64,000 nucleotides of DNA from Bacteroidota bacterium. Its GTDB lineage: Bacteria > Bacteroidota > Bacteroidia > AKYH767-A > 2013-40CM-41-45. A program made the position numbers and the translations under genes. The notes beneath the pieces were generated by a model that searched no databases, was not told where the DNA came from, and saw nothing but the letters and a program-made list of their open reading frames with translations. This document shows, piece after piece, positions 10,679 to 19,900 of this stretch. How positions within the stretch are numbered: position 1 is the stretch's first letter; every line of letters starts with the position of its first letter. The stretch is taken from NCBI GenBank assembly GCA_016721305.1, contig JADKIH010000001.1, positions 62,001 through 126,000 of the forward strand, in the 5' to 3' direction.

Positions 10679-11505
10679 ATGGATATTGGACAGTATAATC
10701 GGCTAGAAGTGAACTCTATTACCTCAACAGGCATCTTCCTGACCGACGGAATAGATGAGGTGTTAATGCCGGCAAAACATGCTCCGGGAGGACTCCGCCC
10801 GGGCAATAGTATCGATGTCTTTGTTTACCTCGACAACGAAAACCGTCCGATCGCGACTTCTATCAAACCAAATGCTGTTGTCGGCGACTTTGTCTTCTTA
10901 ACCGTTAAGGACGTAAATGAACACGGCGCCTTTCTTGACTGGGGAATTTCCAAAGATCTTTTCGTCCCCTATGCCGAACAACGAGGTAGCATGAAAATCG
11001 GCGAAGAATATCTCGTTCACGTTTTCATCGATGATCACTCCGGTCGTATCGCAGCTACTCAGCGATGGAGCAATTACCTCAGCGAATCTGATGAGCTCAG
11101 TGATGGCGATGAAGTTGAATTGCTAATTGCCGAAGAAACGGAAATGGGTTTTCGTGCCATCATCAATAATAGTCATGAAGGACTACTCTACCGAAATGAA
11201 GTATTCGAAGATATTCAACCGGGCGATAAACGAAGAGGCTTTATCCGTCTCATCCGACCTGATGGCAAAATAGATCTGCGTCTCCGTCCTGAAGGTTATG
11301 CTCACGTTGAGAATACACGTCACCAAATTTTGGAATATCTGAAAAAACATAAAGGGAAAATTCCTCTCGGCGATAAAAGTGATGCGACTCATTTACTCAA
11401 CTCTTGGGATGAGTAAAAAACTTTAAGAAAACAATCGGCGCGCTTTACAAAGAACGCCAAATCACTATTTCGGATTTTGAAATCGAAATGGTCGGCGAAG
11501 AATAA
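10679..11505 (+). CDS. cvfB: CvfB-like S1 RNA-binding protein, C-terminus frame-broken
   Basis: The product resembles CvfB/YitL RNA-binding proteins, which have an N-terminal S1-like barrel, a further S1 pair and a winged-helix tail. The visible S1 units include GDFVFLTVKDVNEHGAFLDW, KDLFVPYAEQ and GFIRLIRPDGKIDLRLRP. I start at 10679 (MDIGQYNRLEV), where homology begins; the Met at 10637 would add 14 untypical residues. The main frame stops at 11416 after LLNSWDE. The expected winged-helix end is present in other frames: the next frame reads STLGMSKK and the third reads NFKKTIGALYKERQITI, ending with TAA at 11505. Two lesions, at about 11393-11400 and in the A run 11415-11420, therefore separate the last 40 residues. 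The gene is divergent from the sensor kinase. Cellular role: RNA-associated; the exact target is not known. Confidence 0.85.
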
Positions 11506-11917
11506 TCTTATCGCGCCAATTTTTCAACCGAATCAATTCCGGAAGATGATTTTTTCATGTTTCGCAACAATCGCATTCGGCTTTTCCAATTGCAATCACG
11601 TATGAAACTTTAGCTTTACTCCGTTTCGATTTCACTTTTCCCTTAAATTGAATTCAAGAATATTATTTTAAAAAGATTTTTTTTCACTCTGCCCCAAGCT
11701 GATTGCTTTCTGATTCCGATAGTTCGCTTTTCTGCTAAAACCCACCTCTGTACGTATTAACCATCATAGTTTACAACCCTTTTCAGGTTCAATCCAACGC
11801 TAACTTCCTAAAGTACAAAACCCTTCCCCTTCAGCCTGACTCTTGTCATCTTTTGGCTTGACGCCCGTCATATTTTACTAATGGGATTTTTAAAAACTTT
11901 ATACCAAAATCATACTC
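11506..11917. other. 412-base gene-free leader of the aromatic catabolism operon
   Basis: No frame here shows protein-like composition. The first half is AT-rich with a T run at about 11680-11690 that may end cvfB transcription, although no convincing stem precedes it. The second half holds two TGAC-N4-GTCA dyads (listed separately) and the likely promoter of hmgA. Confidence 0.6.
11837..11870. promoter_or_regulatory. Tandem TGAC-N4-GTCA dyads, candidate operator of hmgA-hpd-paa
   Basis: Two perfect dyads are seen: TGAC-TCTT-GTCA at 11837-11848 and TGAC-GCCC-GTCA at 11859-11870. Their centres are 22 bases apart, about two helical turns, so two dimers would sit on the same face of the DNA. 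The second dyad ends 47 bases before the hmgA start and abuts TATTTTAC, which resembles a weak Bacteroidota -7 element. The regulator is not encoded next door; CRP/FNR-like and TetR-like proteins both use short spaced dyads, so the family cannot be named from this alone. Confidence 0.45.
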
Positions 11918-13098
11918 ATGCCTGTATATCGCCAAGTCGGTCATATCCCGACTAAACGTCACATTGTCTTCCGTAATAACGATGGAAAACTTTATCACGA
12001 AGAACTTTTCGGAACCGAAGGTTTCTCCGGTGTTTCATCGCTGGTGTATCACTTAAATCCACCAACAATGGTGCGCGAAAAAGGGAAACCTTATTCAGTT
12101 CGACCTAAAGTTGCCGTTGAAGATAATCTTCAGTCAAGAAGCTATCAGTCATTCAATGTAAAACCGGAAGATGACTATATCCAAAGCCGCAAAACATTGT
12201 TCGTTAACGACGATATGACAATTGGAATTGCTGCTCCTCGCAAAAGCACCAATGACTACTTCTTCAAAAATGCCGATGCCGATGAAATGCTGTTCGTTCA
12301 CAGTGGTAGCGGTACATTGAAAACTATGTACGGCTCCATTCCATTTGAATATGGCGACTATATGATAATTCCTCGCGGCACTGTTTACCAATTGAATTCA
12401 AAGATGAAAACAATCACTTACTCATCGTTGAGTCGCATGGTCCGATTGAAACACCGGAACGTTATCGCAATAAATACGGACAGTATCTTGAACACTCCCC
12501 ATTCTGCGAACGTGATTTCAAATTACCGCAAAACATGGAAACTCACGATGAAAAAGGCGAGTTCCTGATCAATATCAAAAAACGCGGACTGATCTATCCA
12601 TACATCTACGAAACTCATCCGTTTGATGTTGTTGGTTACGATGGCTGCTGCTACCCCTATGCCTTTTCGATTTTTAACTTCGAACCAATCACCGGTCGCA
12701 TACACATGCCTCCTCCAATTCATCAAACTTTCCAGGGGCGCAACTTCGTAATCTGCTCGTTTGTTCCGCGTCTGTACGACTACCATCCTGAAGCAATTCC
12801 TGCTCCTTATCATCACAGCAATATCGACAGCGACGAATTATTATACTACGTCGATGGCGATTTCATGAGCCGCAATAATATTCAGAAAGGTCAGATCACT
12901 CTTCACCCGGGTGGATTGCCGCACGGACCACATCCGGGTGCTATCGAAAGAAGTATCGGCAAGAAAGAAACAAAAGAATTAGCTGTCATGATTGATCCTT
13001 TCAATCCGGTCAAGATAACTGAAGAAGCCATGAATATTGAATTCGGCGACTATTATCAAAGCTGGCTTCAAAATGGTGCAGAGCTGGCAGCCAAATAA
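11918..13098 (+). CDS. hmgA: Homogentisate 1,2-dioxygenase, frame-broken
   Basis: This enzyme opens the ring of homogentisate with O2 and Fe(II) to give maleylacetoacetate in tyrosine breakdown. The N-terminal half (PVYRQVGHIPTKRHIVFRN; DEMLFVHSGSGTL; GDYMIIPRGTVYQL) and the C-terminal half (NFVICSFVPRLYDYHPEAIP; SDELLYYVDGDFMSR; LHPGGLPHGPHPGA) fit the family over about 390 residues. The C-terminal half supplies the iron-binding His and Glu region. The frame changes at about 12397, where GAATTC would read through as QLNFKDENNHLLIVE if one T were restored. The first frame otherwise drifts to a stop at 12568, and the second is open from about 12399 to 13098. It is the first gene of the operon, 46 bases before hpd. 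Confidence 0.93.
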
Positions 13099-13144
13099 TT
13101 AAAAACTCAAATCAAAACCAACAACACAAAACATAAAAAAAACC

Positions 13145-14299
13145 ATGGACGATTTAACCTCCGTAAAAAATTTCAGCTATTCTGAAACGCAGAAAATCTT
13201 CAAAGAAGCAAAAGACTTTCTACCGATCCTAGGAACCGACTATGTAGAATTGTATGTAGGAAATGCCAAACAAGCTGCTCACTTCTACAAAACAGCTTTC
13301 GGCTTCCAGGAATTAGCTTACGCCGGCCTCGAAACAGGCATGCGCGATAAAGTGTCGTATGTTTTACAACAAGGTAAAATCCGCCTGGTGCTAACTACAC
13401 CATTTGACAAAAACAGCGAAATCTCCGAGCACATCCGTGTTCACGGCGATGGTGTTAAAGTAATTGCTCTCTGGGTTGACGATGCATACGATGCATACAA
13501 TCAAACCACACAACGTGGCGCTAAATCGTACATGGAACCACGCGAGATCAAGGATGAAAACGGTGTAGTTCGCATGTCAGGCATTCATACTTATGGCGAA
13601 ACTGTTCACCTTTTCGTTGAACGCAAAAACTATAAAGGGCTTTTCCTGCCGGGTTTTGAAAAATGGGAAACAGAATACCAACCAAAATCGACAGGATTAA
13701 AATATATCGACCACATGGTAGGTAATGTCGGAATGGGCGAAATGAATATCTGGAGTAAATTCTATGCCGATGTGATGGGATTTTTCAATCTGGTCACTTT
13801 CGATGACAAAGATATTTCTACAGAATACACTGCTTTGATGAGCAAAGTAATGACAAACGGAAACGGCTACATCAAATTCCCTATCAACGAACCGGCTGTA
13901 GGTAAAAAGAAATCACAGGTGGAAGAATACCTCGACTTTTATAACGGTCCGGGCTGTCAGCATATTGCTGTGGCAACCGACGATATCGTTTTCACGGTTT
14001 CTGAAATGAGAAAACGTGGCGTTGAATTCCTTTACGTACCCGGCTCATACTACGACACTGTTGCAAAACGTGTCGGAATTATCGAAGAAGATCTGAGTAC
14101 TCTGAAAAAATGGGGTATTATGGTCGATCGCGATGAAGAAGGATACTTACTGCAGATCTTCACTAAACCGGTTGAAGACCGCCCTACTCTCTTCTTCGAA
14201 ATCATACAACGCAAAGGCGCTAAATCATTCGGCAAAGGAAACTTCCAGGCGCTGTTCGAAAGTATCGAAGCAGAACAAGCAAGAAGAGGTACATTATAA
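13145..14299 (+). CDS. hpd: 4-Hydroxyphenylpyruvate dioxygenase
   Basis: This 384-aa protein converts 4-hydroxyphenylpyruvate to homogentisate, the substrate of the preceding hmgA product. It has two VOC (glyoxalase-like) halves. The iron ligands of the C-terminal half are visible: His in YIDHMVGNV, His in CQHIAVATDD, and Glu in TLFFEIIQRKG near the end. The family C-terminus GKGNFQALFESIE is present, and the length is normal. The gene is intact, in contrast to its neighbours on both sides. Its position between hmgA and paaA joins tyrosine and phenylacetate breakdown in one transcript. Confidence 0.96.
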   Translation: MDDLTSVKNFSYSETQKIFKEAKDFLPILGTDYVELYVGNAKQAAHFYKTAFGFQELAYAGLETGMRDKVSYVLQQGKIRLVLTTPFDKNSEISEHIRVHGDGVKVIALWVDDAYDAYNQTTQRGAKSYMEPREIKDENGVVRMSGIHTYGETVHLFVERKNYKGLFLPGFEKWETEYQPKSTGLKYIDHMVGNVGMGEMNIWSKFYADVMGFFNLVTFDDKDISTEYTALMSKVMTNGNGYIKFPINEPAVGKKKSQVEEYLDFYNGPGCQHIAVATDDIVFTVSEMRKRGVEFLYVPGSYYDTVAKRVGIIEEDLSTLKKWGIMVDRDEEGYLLQIFTKPVEDRPTLFFEIIQRKGAKSFGKGNFQALFESIEAEQARRGTL

Positions 14300-14319
14300 T
14301 TTCTAAAAAAATATTTCTC

Positions 14320-14950
14320 ATGACAGAAAATCAAAAACTCGCGCAATTCCAGGCACGAATCGATGCAGGCGAAAAAATCGAACCGAAGGACTGGAGTCGA
14401 CGGAGCGGCTATCGTGAATCAAACCATGTTGGCAAAATGCTCATTCGGACCTTACTCACGTGCAATGATTCGTATTTGCAAAGAAGAAGGATTCCATCAG
14501 CGTCAAGGCTATGAAATCATGGCTAAGATGATGACAGGGACTAAAGAGCAAAAGGAAATGGCACAAGATGCCATGAACCGCTGGTGGTGGCCTGCTCTGA
14601 TGATGTTCGGACCACATGATTCAGCATCTGCTCACACGTCCGAATCGATGCGCTGGAAAATCAAAGTGGAAAGCAACGACTTCCTTCGTCAGCGTTTCGT
14701 GAACAGAACGATTGAACAAGCTCATCACATTGGCCTCACTGTACCTGACGAAAAACTGAAATACAATTCAGAAACACGTAACTGGGAATTCAGCGATATC
14801 AACTGGGATGAATTCTGGAATGTGGTTAATGGTAACGGCCCTTGCAATCGTCAGCGTATGCAACACCATATCAAATATCATAACGAAGGAAAATGGGTTC
14901 GCGAAGCTGCGCTCGCATTTGAAAAAAAGATGCAAAAACAAACACATTAA
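14320..14950 (+). pseudogene. paaA: Phenylacetyl-CoA epoxidase subunit PaaA, internally deleted and out of frame
   Basis: PaaA is the diiron catalytic subunit of ring-1,2-phenylacetyl-CoA epoxidase and is usually near 310 aa. The first 25 residues (ending EKIEPKDW, 14320-14394) and the last 183 (VDGAAIVNQTM to the stop at 14950) match the family, but about 100 residues between them are absent. They include the VQDEAGHG region, which carries part of the diiron site; the later KEEGFHQRQG motif is retained. The two parts are also in different frames: after GACTGG one extra A precedes GTCGAC. In relatives the VDGAA segment follows a Gly-Trp-Leu, so the loss may have joined two TGG triplets. As it stands the product cannot be a working monooxygenase; a collapsed assembly is as likely as a real deletion. 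Confidence 0.88.
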
Positions 14951-14973
14951 TAACAACTCAAAACGCTACTAAA

Positions 14974-15267
14974 ATGGCAGAAAATAACAGTCAATTCCCA
15001 CAATGGGAAGTCTTCATACAAGTAAAAAACGGAAGCCCTTACGAACACGCAGGAAGTATTCATGCGTCTGACAAAAAAATGGCACTTCAAAATGCACGCG
15101 ACATTTATACTCGTCGTAATGAAGGTCGTGCACTGTGGGTGGTTCAAACTGACAATATCGTTGCCACAACGCGCGATGATGAAGAAGAATTCTTCGATCC
15201 GTCAGAAGACAAAATCTATCGCACTCCGAATTTCTACAAAATGCCGGCAGGCACAACCAATCTTTAA
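14974..15267 (+). CDS. paaB: Phenylacetyl-CoA epoxidase subunit PaaB
   Basis: PaaB is a small structural subunit of the phenylacetyl-CoA epoxidase that bridges PaaAC heterodimers. The 97-aa length is normal. The family pattern is clear: QWEVFIQVKNGSPYEHAGSI, then DKKMALQNARDIYTRRNEG, WVVQTDNI, and a short acidic tail EEEFFDPSEDK. It lies 23 bases after paaA and 9 bases before paaC. The frame is intact. Confidence 0.95.
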   Translation: MAENNSQFPQWEVFIQVKNGSPYEHAGSIHASDKKMALQNARDIYTRRNEGRALWVVQTDNIVATTRDDEEEFFDPSEDKIYRTPNFYKMPAGTTNL

Positions 15268-15276
15268 TTCAATTTC

Positions 15277-16035
15277 ATGAAAACTAAAGAAGCAATTTAC
15301 ACTTACTGCCTGCGCATCGCCGACAGTAATCTTATACTCGGCCAACGTCTCGCTGAATGGTGCTCTCGCGGCCCCATTCTCGAAGAAGATCTGGCCATGA
15401 CAAATATCTCGCTCGATCTTTTTGGTCAGGCAGAAACATTGTACGAATACGCAGCAAGCATCAAAGGCAATAACGCTACTGCCGATTCTCTCGCATTCCT
15501 CCGCGTAGAGCGAGAATATTGCAATCGCTTAATCGTTGAACAACCAAATGGCGATTTCGCATTCACTATGGTAAGAGAACTCCTCTTCTCTTCTTTCCAG
15601 AAAAATCTTTACGAAGCACTCTACAAAAGTAATGATGAGATGTTCAAAGGTTTTGCCGGAAAAGCGGTGAAAGAAGCCAAATACCACCTGCGTCATAGCA
15701 GCGAATGGGTTATCCGCCTCGGTCAGGGAACAGAAGAAAGTCATCGCCGTACTCAATGGGCAATCGACGAGCTCTGGAGATACACAGCCGACATGTTCGA
15801 AATGAACGAAGTCGACGAAGAGTTGATCTCAATGGGCATCGCTCCTGATTTGAAAGAAATTCAAAAGCTCTGGATCAAGTCTGTTATGTCAGTTACAGCT
15901 GAAGCCGGATTGACGATTCCTGAAACTCCACATGTTATTAAAGGCGGAAATGACGGAATTCACACCGAGCATCTGGGCCATATTCTTTGCGAATTGCAAT
16001 ATCTTCAACGAGCTCATCCCGGCGCGTCATGGTAA
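15277..16035 (+). CDS. paaC: Phenylacetyl-CoA epoxidase subunit PaaC
   Basis: PaaC is the structural ferritin-like partner of PaaA and lacks a full diiron site in the family. This 252-aa copy has the expected start (YCLRIADSNLILGQRLAEWC), the helix LDLFGQAETLYEYA, and the region AKYHLRHSSEWVIRLGQGTEE. It ends ELQYLQRAHPGASW, as relatives do. The stop TAA at 16033-16035 overlaps the paaD start by seven bases (ATGGTAA), which suggests translational coupling. Confidence 0.96.
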   Translation: MKTKEAIYTYCLRIADSNLILGQRLAEWCSRGPILEEDLAMTNISLDLFGQAETLYEYAASIKGNNATADSLAFLRVEREYCNRLIVEQPNGDFAFTMVRELLFSSFQKNLYEALYKSNDEMFKGFAGKAVKEAKYHLRHSSEWVIRLGQGTEESHRRTQWAIDELWRYTADMFEMNEVDEELISMGIAPDLKEIQKLWIKSVMSVTAEAGLTIPETPHVIKGGNDGIHTEHLGHILCELQYLQRAHPGASW

Positions 16036-16535
16036 ATACTGAGCCATTATCCGAATATAAGATCATGGAGCTGCTTGCTCAGATTCCGGATCCTGACATT
16101 CCTGTAGTCAGCATCGTTGAACTTGGAATCGTACGCGATGTCCAGGTCGACGACGCAAGTAAAGTGACGGTCACTATCACTCCTACTTATTCAGGCTGCC
16201 CTGCTATGTCGGTTTTTAAAGAAGATATTCGCGAAACACTGCTTAAAAACGGAGCCAAAGAAGTTGACATAAAAATCTCCTTCACTCCCGCATGGACAAC
16301 AGACTGGTTGAGCGAATCGACGCGCTATAAAATGCGCAAACACGGAATTGCTCCTCCGGAAACAAATTCATCCGACCCGGTAGCTCTCTTCTCCTCAGGA
16401 AAACAAAAAATCAAATGTCCGCATTGCAGCAAAACTGATACGAACCTTACTTCACAATTCGGATCAACACCTTGCAAGGCAATTTGGTTCTGCAATTCCT
16501 GCAACCAACCATTTGAATACTTCAAATGCTATTAA
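16029..16535 (+). CDS. paaD: PaaD-like iron-sulfur maturation protein (PaaJ of some schemes)
   Basis: The 168-aa product has an N-terminal MIP18/DUF59 domain (KIMELLAQIPDPDIPVVSI; TPTYSGCPAM) and a C-terminal zinc-ribbon with four cysteine pairs: CPHC, then TPCK, WFCNSC, ending EYFKCY. This is the usual PaaD build, thought to help load or mature the epoxidase metal centres. I start at 16029 (MVNTEPLSEYKI) because it overlaps the paaC stop; an upstream Met at 15987 lies wholly inside paaC and adds residues absent from the family. No paaE reductase gene follows; the next gene is 42 bases away and belongs to sulfur metabolism. Confidence 0.93.
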   Translation: MVNTEPLSEYKIMELLAQIPDPDIPVVSIVELGIVRDVQVDDASKVTVTITPTYSGCPAMSVFKEDIRETLLKNGAKEVDIKISFTPAWTTDWLSESTRYKMRKHGIAPPETNSSDPVALFSSGKQKIKCPHCSKTDTNLTSQFGSTPCKAIWFCNSCNQPFEYFKCY

Positions 16536-16577
16536 TTCCATCATATTCATTATAATCTCTACGTAGCTTTTACAGAA

Positions 16578-17335
16578 ATGTACATCCAACAACTCTACAC
16601 CAATTGCCTCGCACAGGCAGCCTATTACATCGAATCAAATGGCGAAGCCGCTATCATCGATCCCCTCCGCGATGTCGATATCTATACCGAACTGGCTGAG
16701 TCACGTCATTCCAAAATAAAATTCATTTTCGAAACTCATTTTCACGCAGATTTCGTAAGTGGACATCTCGACCTCACAAAGAAAACCGGTGCTGAAATCA
16801 TCTTTGGCCCCGATGCAAAACCAAATTACGAAGCTCATATTGCCAAAGATGACGAGTATTTCGTATTGGGTGATTGTAAATTGCAGGTGTTACATACTCC
16901 AGGCCATACGATTGAATCAATTTGTGTCATGTTGTACGACAATAACGGGCACGCTCATAGCATCTTTACCGGCGACACACTCTTCGTTGGAGATGTCGGT
17001 CGTCCTGATCTTTTAAGCGGCAATCTGCCCAAAGAAGTTCTTGCCGGAAAACTATATGACTCGATTCGCAAAAAATAATGCCAATCGAAGACCATGTAAT
17101 TGTTTATCCCGGACATGGCCCGGGATCTCCTTGCGGAAGAAGTTTGGGAAAAGAAACAACATCAACGATCGGCATTCAGAAAAAACTAAACTATGCTCTC
17201 CAACCGATGTCGAAGGAGAAGTTTATCGATGCCGTTATTAAAGATCAGCCTCTGCCTCCTCCTTACTTTTTCAAAGATGCTTTAATCAACAAAGCAGGCT
17301 ATGATCAACTTGAACTCATTCTTCAAAAGAAATGA
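16578..17335 (+). CDS. Persulfide-dioxygenase-like metallo-beta-lactamase hydrolase, frame-broken
   Basis: The product is an ETHE1/BLH-like MBL-fold enzyme of about 250 aa. The metal motif is ETHFHADFVSGH, followed by LHTPGHTIES, FTGDTLFVGDVGRPDL and YPGHGPGSPCG. Members oxidise glutathione persulfide or related thiols to sulfite. The frame breaks in an A run at 17070-17075: the first piece stops at 17078 after YDSIRKK. One added A gives RKKIMPIEDHVIVYPGHG without interruption, ending at 17335. Its stop overlaps the rhodanese ATG (ATGA). In many Bacteroidota the MBL and rhodanese parts are a single protein, so the ATGA junction could also hide a lost base. Confidence 0.88.
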
Positions 17336-17967
17336 CTAAAGTAAAAGCAGCACAAATCAAAGAACACTTAGAAGCCGGAAATACAATTCTCGATGTACGA
17401 AGTGCTGATCACTTTTCGTTCTCTCACATTAAAGGGTCCATCAATATTGGACTTAACGGTACATTTGCTATTTGGGCGGGTACAGTAATTAATCTTCAAA
17501 AACCAATTCTCCTGATTTGCGAACATGGCAAAGAAAAAGAAAGCATGACCAGATTAGGGCGTATCGGATTCGAGAATATCGTCGGCTATTATAGCGAGAA
17601 CATTGACGATCTGGCAAAATCCGGCATCACACTTTCTCCGATTCCTAACATTGAAGCTCATCAGCTTACTGAGAAAATCGCTACCAACATCAAGATTATT
17701 GACGTTCGCACAAATGCCGAAGTTGAATCGGGCATCGTTAAGGGCGCTATTCACATTCCTCTCAATGTTCTTGACGAAAGAAAAGCAGAACTCAACATCA
17801 ATGACACCTACTATATCTATTGCGCAGGCGGATACCGATCAATGATCGCTTCCTCCATACTGGAAAAATCAGGCTTCAATAATATTGTAAATATCAGAGG
17901 TGGAATGAATTCAATTGCGAAAGAATGTAATTCGATCGTCGAAAAAGAACCGGCACTTCACCAATAA
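17332..17967 (+). CDS. Tandem rhodanese-domain protein
   Basis: This 211-aa protein carries two rhodanese domains. The first (residues about 10-100) has ILDVRSADHFSFSHIKGSIN and a Cys in LLICEHGKE. The second (about 110-200) has KIIDVRTNAEVESGIVKGAI and a clear active loop, CAGGYRSMIAS. Paired with the preceding MBL hydrolase it would pass or release persulfide sulfur. The start overlaps the MBL stop by four bases. The last 57 bases overlap, on the other strand, the open frame assigned to the LOG gene. Confidence 0.88.
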   Translation: MTKVKAAQIKEHLEAGNTILDVRSADHFSFSHIKGSINIGLNGTFAIWAGTVINLQKPILLICEHGKEKESMTRLGRIGFENIVGYYSENIDDLAKSGITLSPIPNIEAHQLTEKIATNIKIIDVRTNAEVESGIVKGAIHIPLNVLDERKAELNINDTYYIYCAGGYRSMIASSILEKSGFNNIVNIRGGMNSIAKECNSIVEKEPALHQ

Positions 17968-18752
17968 TCTTTTCGAATTTTCGAAACAAACTTTATCACA
18001 CAAAGGCCGGACTATCCGCCTGTGTTTTTCGAAGATGTGATTTCTTTCGCCAAATATACCTCTCGGCCTTGGTCTGCTTGAAGATTCCAATCCGAAACGA
18101 ACAATACTCTTTTGTCGAACGATTTCAATCGCTTCATCAATTGAATCTGTAAAAAAAATAAGAGAAGAATCTATTTCCGAAATAGTTCGACTCTTCTTCA
18201 TCACCTCTATCTGCTCCAAAAGATCCAGATAATATTCCTTTCCAATGACTATAACCGGAAATTCACTGATCTTGTGGGTTTGGATAAGCGTAATCGCTTC
18301 AAACAGTTCGTCCATTGTACCAAAACCTCCCGGCATCACAATGAAAGCATAAGAGTATTTAATGAGCAAAGTTTTCCTGACAAAAAATAACGAATCGTTA
18401 CCCATTTATCGAGATACATATTTGTATGCTGCTCCTTATTCAAAATAATATTACAACCCACAGAACGGCCTCCAACATCTTTTGCACCACGATTTGCCGC
18501 CTCCATCAATCCGGGACCACCTCCTGTCAAAACCGTGAAACCCAAACGAGCAATTTCACTACCTAACTTTCTGGTCAATTCGTAATACTTATGCCCTTCC
18601 TCGAATCTTGCTGAGCCGAATACAGTAACACAAGGTCCGACAAAATGTAAGTGTCGAAATCCCTTCACAAATTCGCGAAGGGTTTTGAGCACAAAGAAAA
18701 ACTCCTGCCAGCGCGATTGTGGGCCTTCCAGAAAACGTATCTCCTCTTTCAT
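17911..18752 (-). CDS. LOG-family (lysine decarboxylase-like) phosphoribohydrolase, frame-broken
   Basis: The protein has the LOG/YvdD signatures: TVFGSARFEEGHKYYE, TGGGPGLMEAANRGA and PGGFGTMDELFEAI. Members release cytokinin-type bases or hydrolyse AMP-like nucleotides, and the bacterial role is often unclear. The N-terminal piece (start 18752, MKEEIRFLEG) runs into a wrong frame after DKWVTIRYF. The A6/T6 run at 18382-18387 is the site, and one more base gives RYFFVRKTLLIKY. The second piece ends at 17911 but carries a basic, unfamily-like tail (RPRPRGIFG onward) that overlaps the rhodanese gene and its terminator. A second lesion probably hides the true stop near 18050. Confidence 0.8.
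17998..18035 (+). terminator. Imperfect hairpin with T run after the rhodanese gene
   Basis: ACACAAAGGC pairs with GCCTGTGT around a short loop, with a two-base bulge, and is followed by TTTTT on the + strand. It lies 30 bases after the rhodanese stop. The stem is imperfect, so this is a moderate call. Confidence 0.5.
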
Positions 18753-18921
18753 ATTGATCAATTATCGATTGGTGAAATTAGCAGAAATCCAATCCACTCA
18801 TTCATCCAATCTTATTCTTGTTTTATCAAAAAATACACGCCAATTTGCTCTAATTCGCTCAAAAAAATAGAAGGTCAAGGCAAATAATTTATCCTATATT
18901 AGCTACCTCTAGAACCACTCA

Positions 18922-19742
18922 ATGAAAGTCAGCGCTCTTTTCGGATTGCTTACCATGGCATTTTTATGCCTGCTGACTTCTATGTCCTTTTCTCAAGATG
19001 TAATTGTGACCACACGCAATGATTCGATCAAAGCAAAGGTAATGAAGGTGACGGTCGATAAAATTCTGTATCGATTCCCGGGACAAAGTGGCCTGATTAA
19101 AGAAATCCCGAAAAATCAAGTCAAGGAAATTATTTACGAAAACGGGAATACACTAACCATTATCTACAACTTATACGAGGTCTCGCCTGATTTGCTCGCC
19201 CCGACAAACATCAGGCTATCAAAGTGGATATCGGAGCTCCATTCTTTAATCATTACACTGCCGGATATGAATGGCGGTGGAAAACAGGTAAAAATTTCGA
19301 ACTGAAAGCCGGAGTCATCTGGCCCGGAATATCACACACGCTCGATCCTGCCAGAGGAGGACTTCTCAAATTCGGACTGAAATACATTAAGTGTGCTGAG
19401 TGTATCTATAAAGGATTAAAGTATAAACACCCTCTTAAAGGCACCTATCTCAAACCCGAAATTATAATCAGCGGATTTGAAGTGAATAAAGACTCTGTAA
19501 AAGTTATGCATCTTACCTATGCCGCTTCACTGAGTTTTGGCAAACAATACATTATTGGAAAAGCTTTCGTCGTCGATGTCTATGGCAGTGCCGGCATTGG
19601 CTTCCAAAATATTTTTTATCACAAAAAAGAAGAATTCAATACCAAAGACTCCGACTTCACCTACTCTTTTTCTCACCTATACTTCGGTAATAAACTGCCA
19701 ATCGTTCTTAGTGGCGGGATTATGGTGGGATGGAACTTTTAG
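18922..19742 (+). CDS. Outer-membrane beta-barrel-like protein of unknown function, frame-broken
   Basis: A signal peptide (MAFLCLLTSMSFSQ) precedes a small domain with VIVTTRNDSIKAKVMKVTVD and EIPKNQVKEIIYENG, a module often found at the start of Bacteroidota envelope proteins. The rest has alternating strands and aromatic ends (FNHYTAGYEWRWKTG; FELKAGVIWPG; GGIMVGWNF), as in small outer-membrane barrels. The frame shifts near the C4 run at about 19198-19204; joined, the protein is about 270 aa. The C-terminal residue is Phe, as in barrel proteins. The stop TAG at 19740-19742 merges directly with the heptamer repeat array. No specific function is recognised. Confidence 0.7.
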
Positions 19743-19893
19743 CGGGCTGCGAGTTGCGAGATGCGGGTTACGGGTTACGGGTTACGGGTTGCGGGTTGCG
19801 AGTTGCGAGTTACAGGTAGCGGGTTGCGGGTTGCGGGTTGCGGGTTGCGAGTTGCGAGTTACGGGTTACGGGTAGCGGGTTGCGGGCTACAGA
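19741..19893 (+). repeat. G-rich heptamer repeat array (GGGTTRC units) with G-quadruplex motif
   Basis: About 20 imperfect seven-base units of the type GGGTTAC, GGGTTGC and GAGTTGC fill the whole space between the convergent barrel gene and esterase gene. A stretch near 19764-19794 reads five GGG tracts separated by TTAC or TTGC loops, which meets the G3-N4 quadruplex pattern on the + strand. Because 7 is not a multiple of 3, all frames stay open and give false GLRVAGCGLRV-like peptides. A related array lies at 54958-55110. Confidence 0.9.
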
Positions 19894-19900
19894 CTAAATG

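Noticed and set aside
10393..10806. - strand ORF spanning the start of cvfB and the sensor kinase
   Set aside because: It overlaps the cvfB start and the well-supported kinase signal peptide in another frame, and shows no family pattern.
19741..19893. CRISPR array
   Set aside because: The units are seven bases without spacers and no cas genes are present; the same holds for the arrays at 50358 and 54958.
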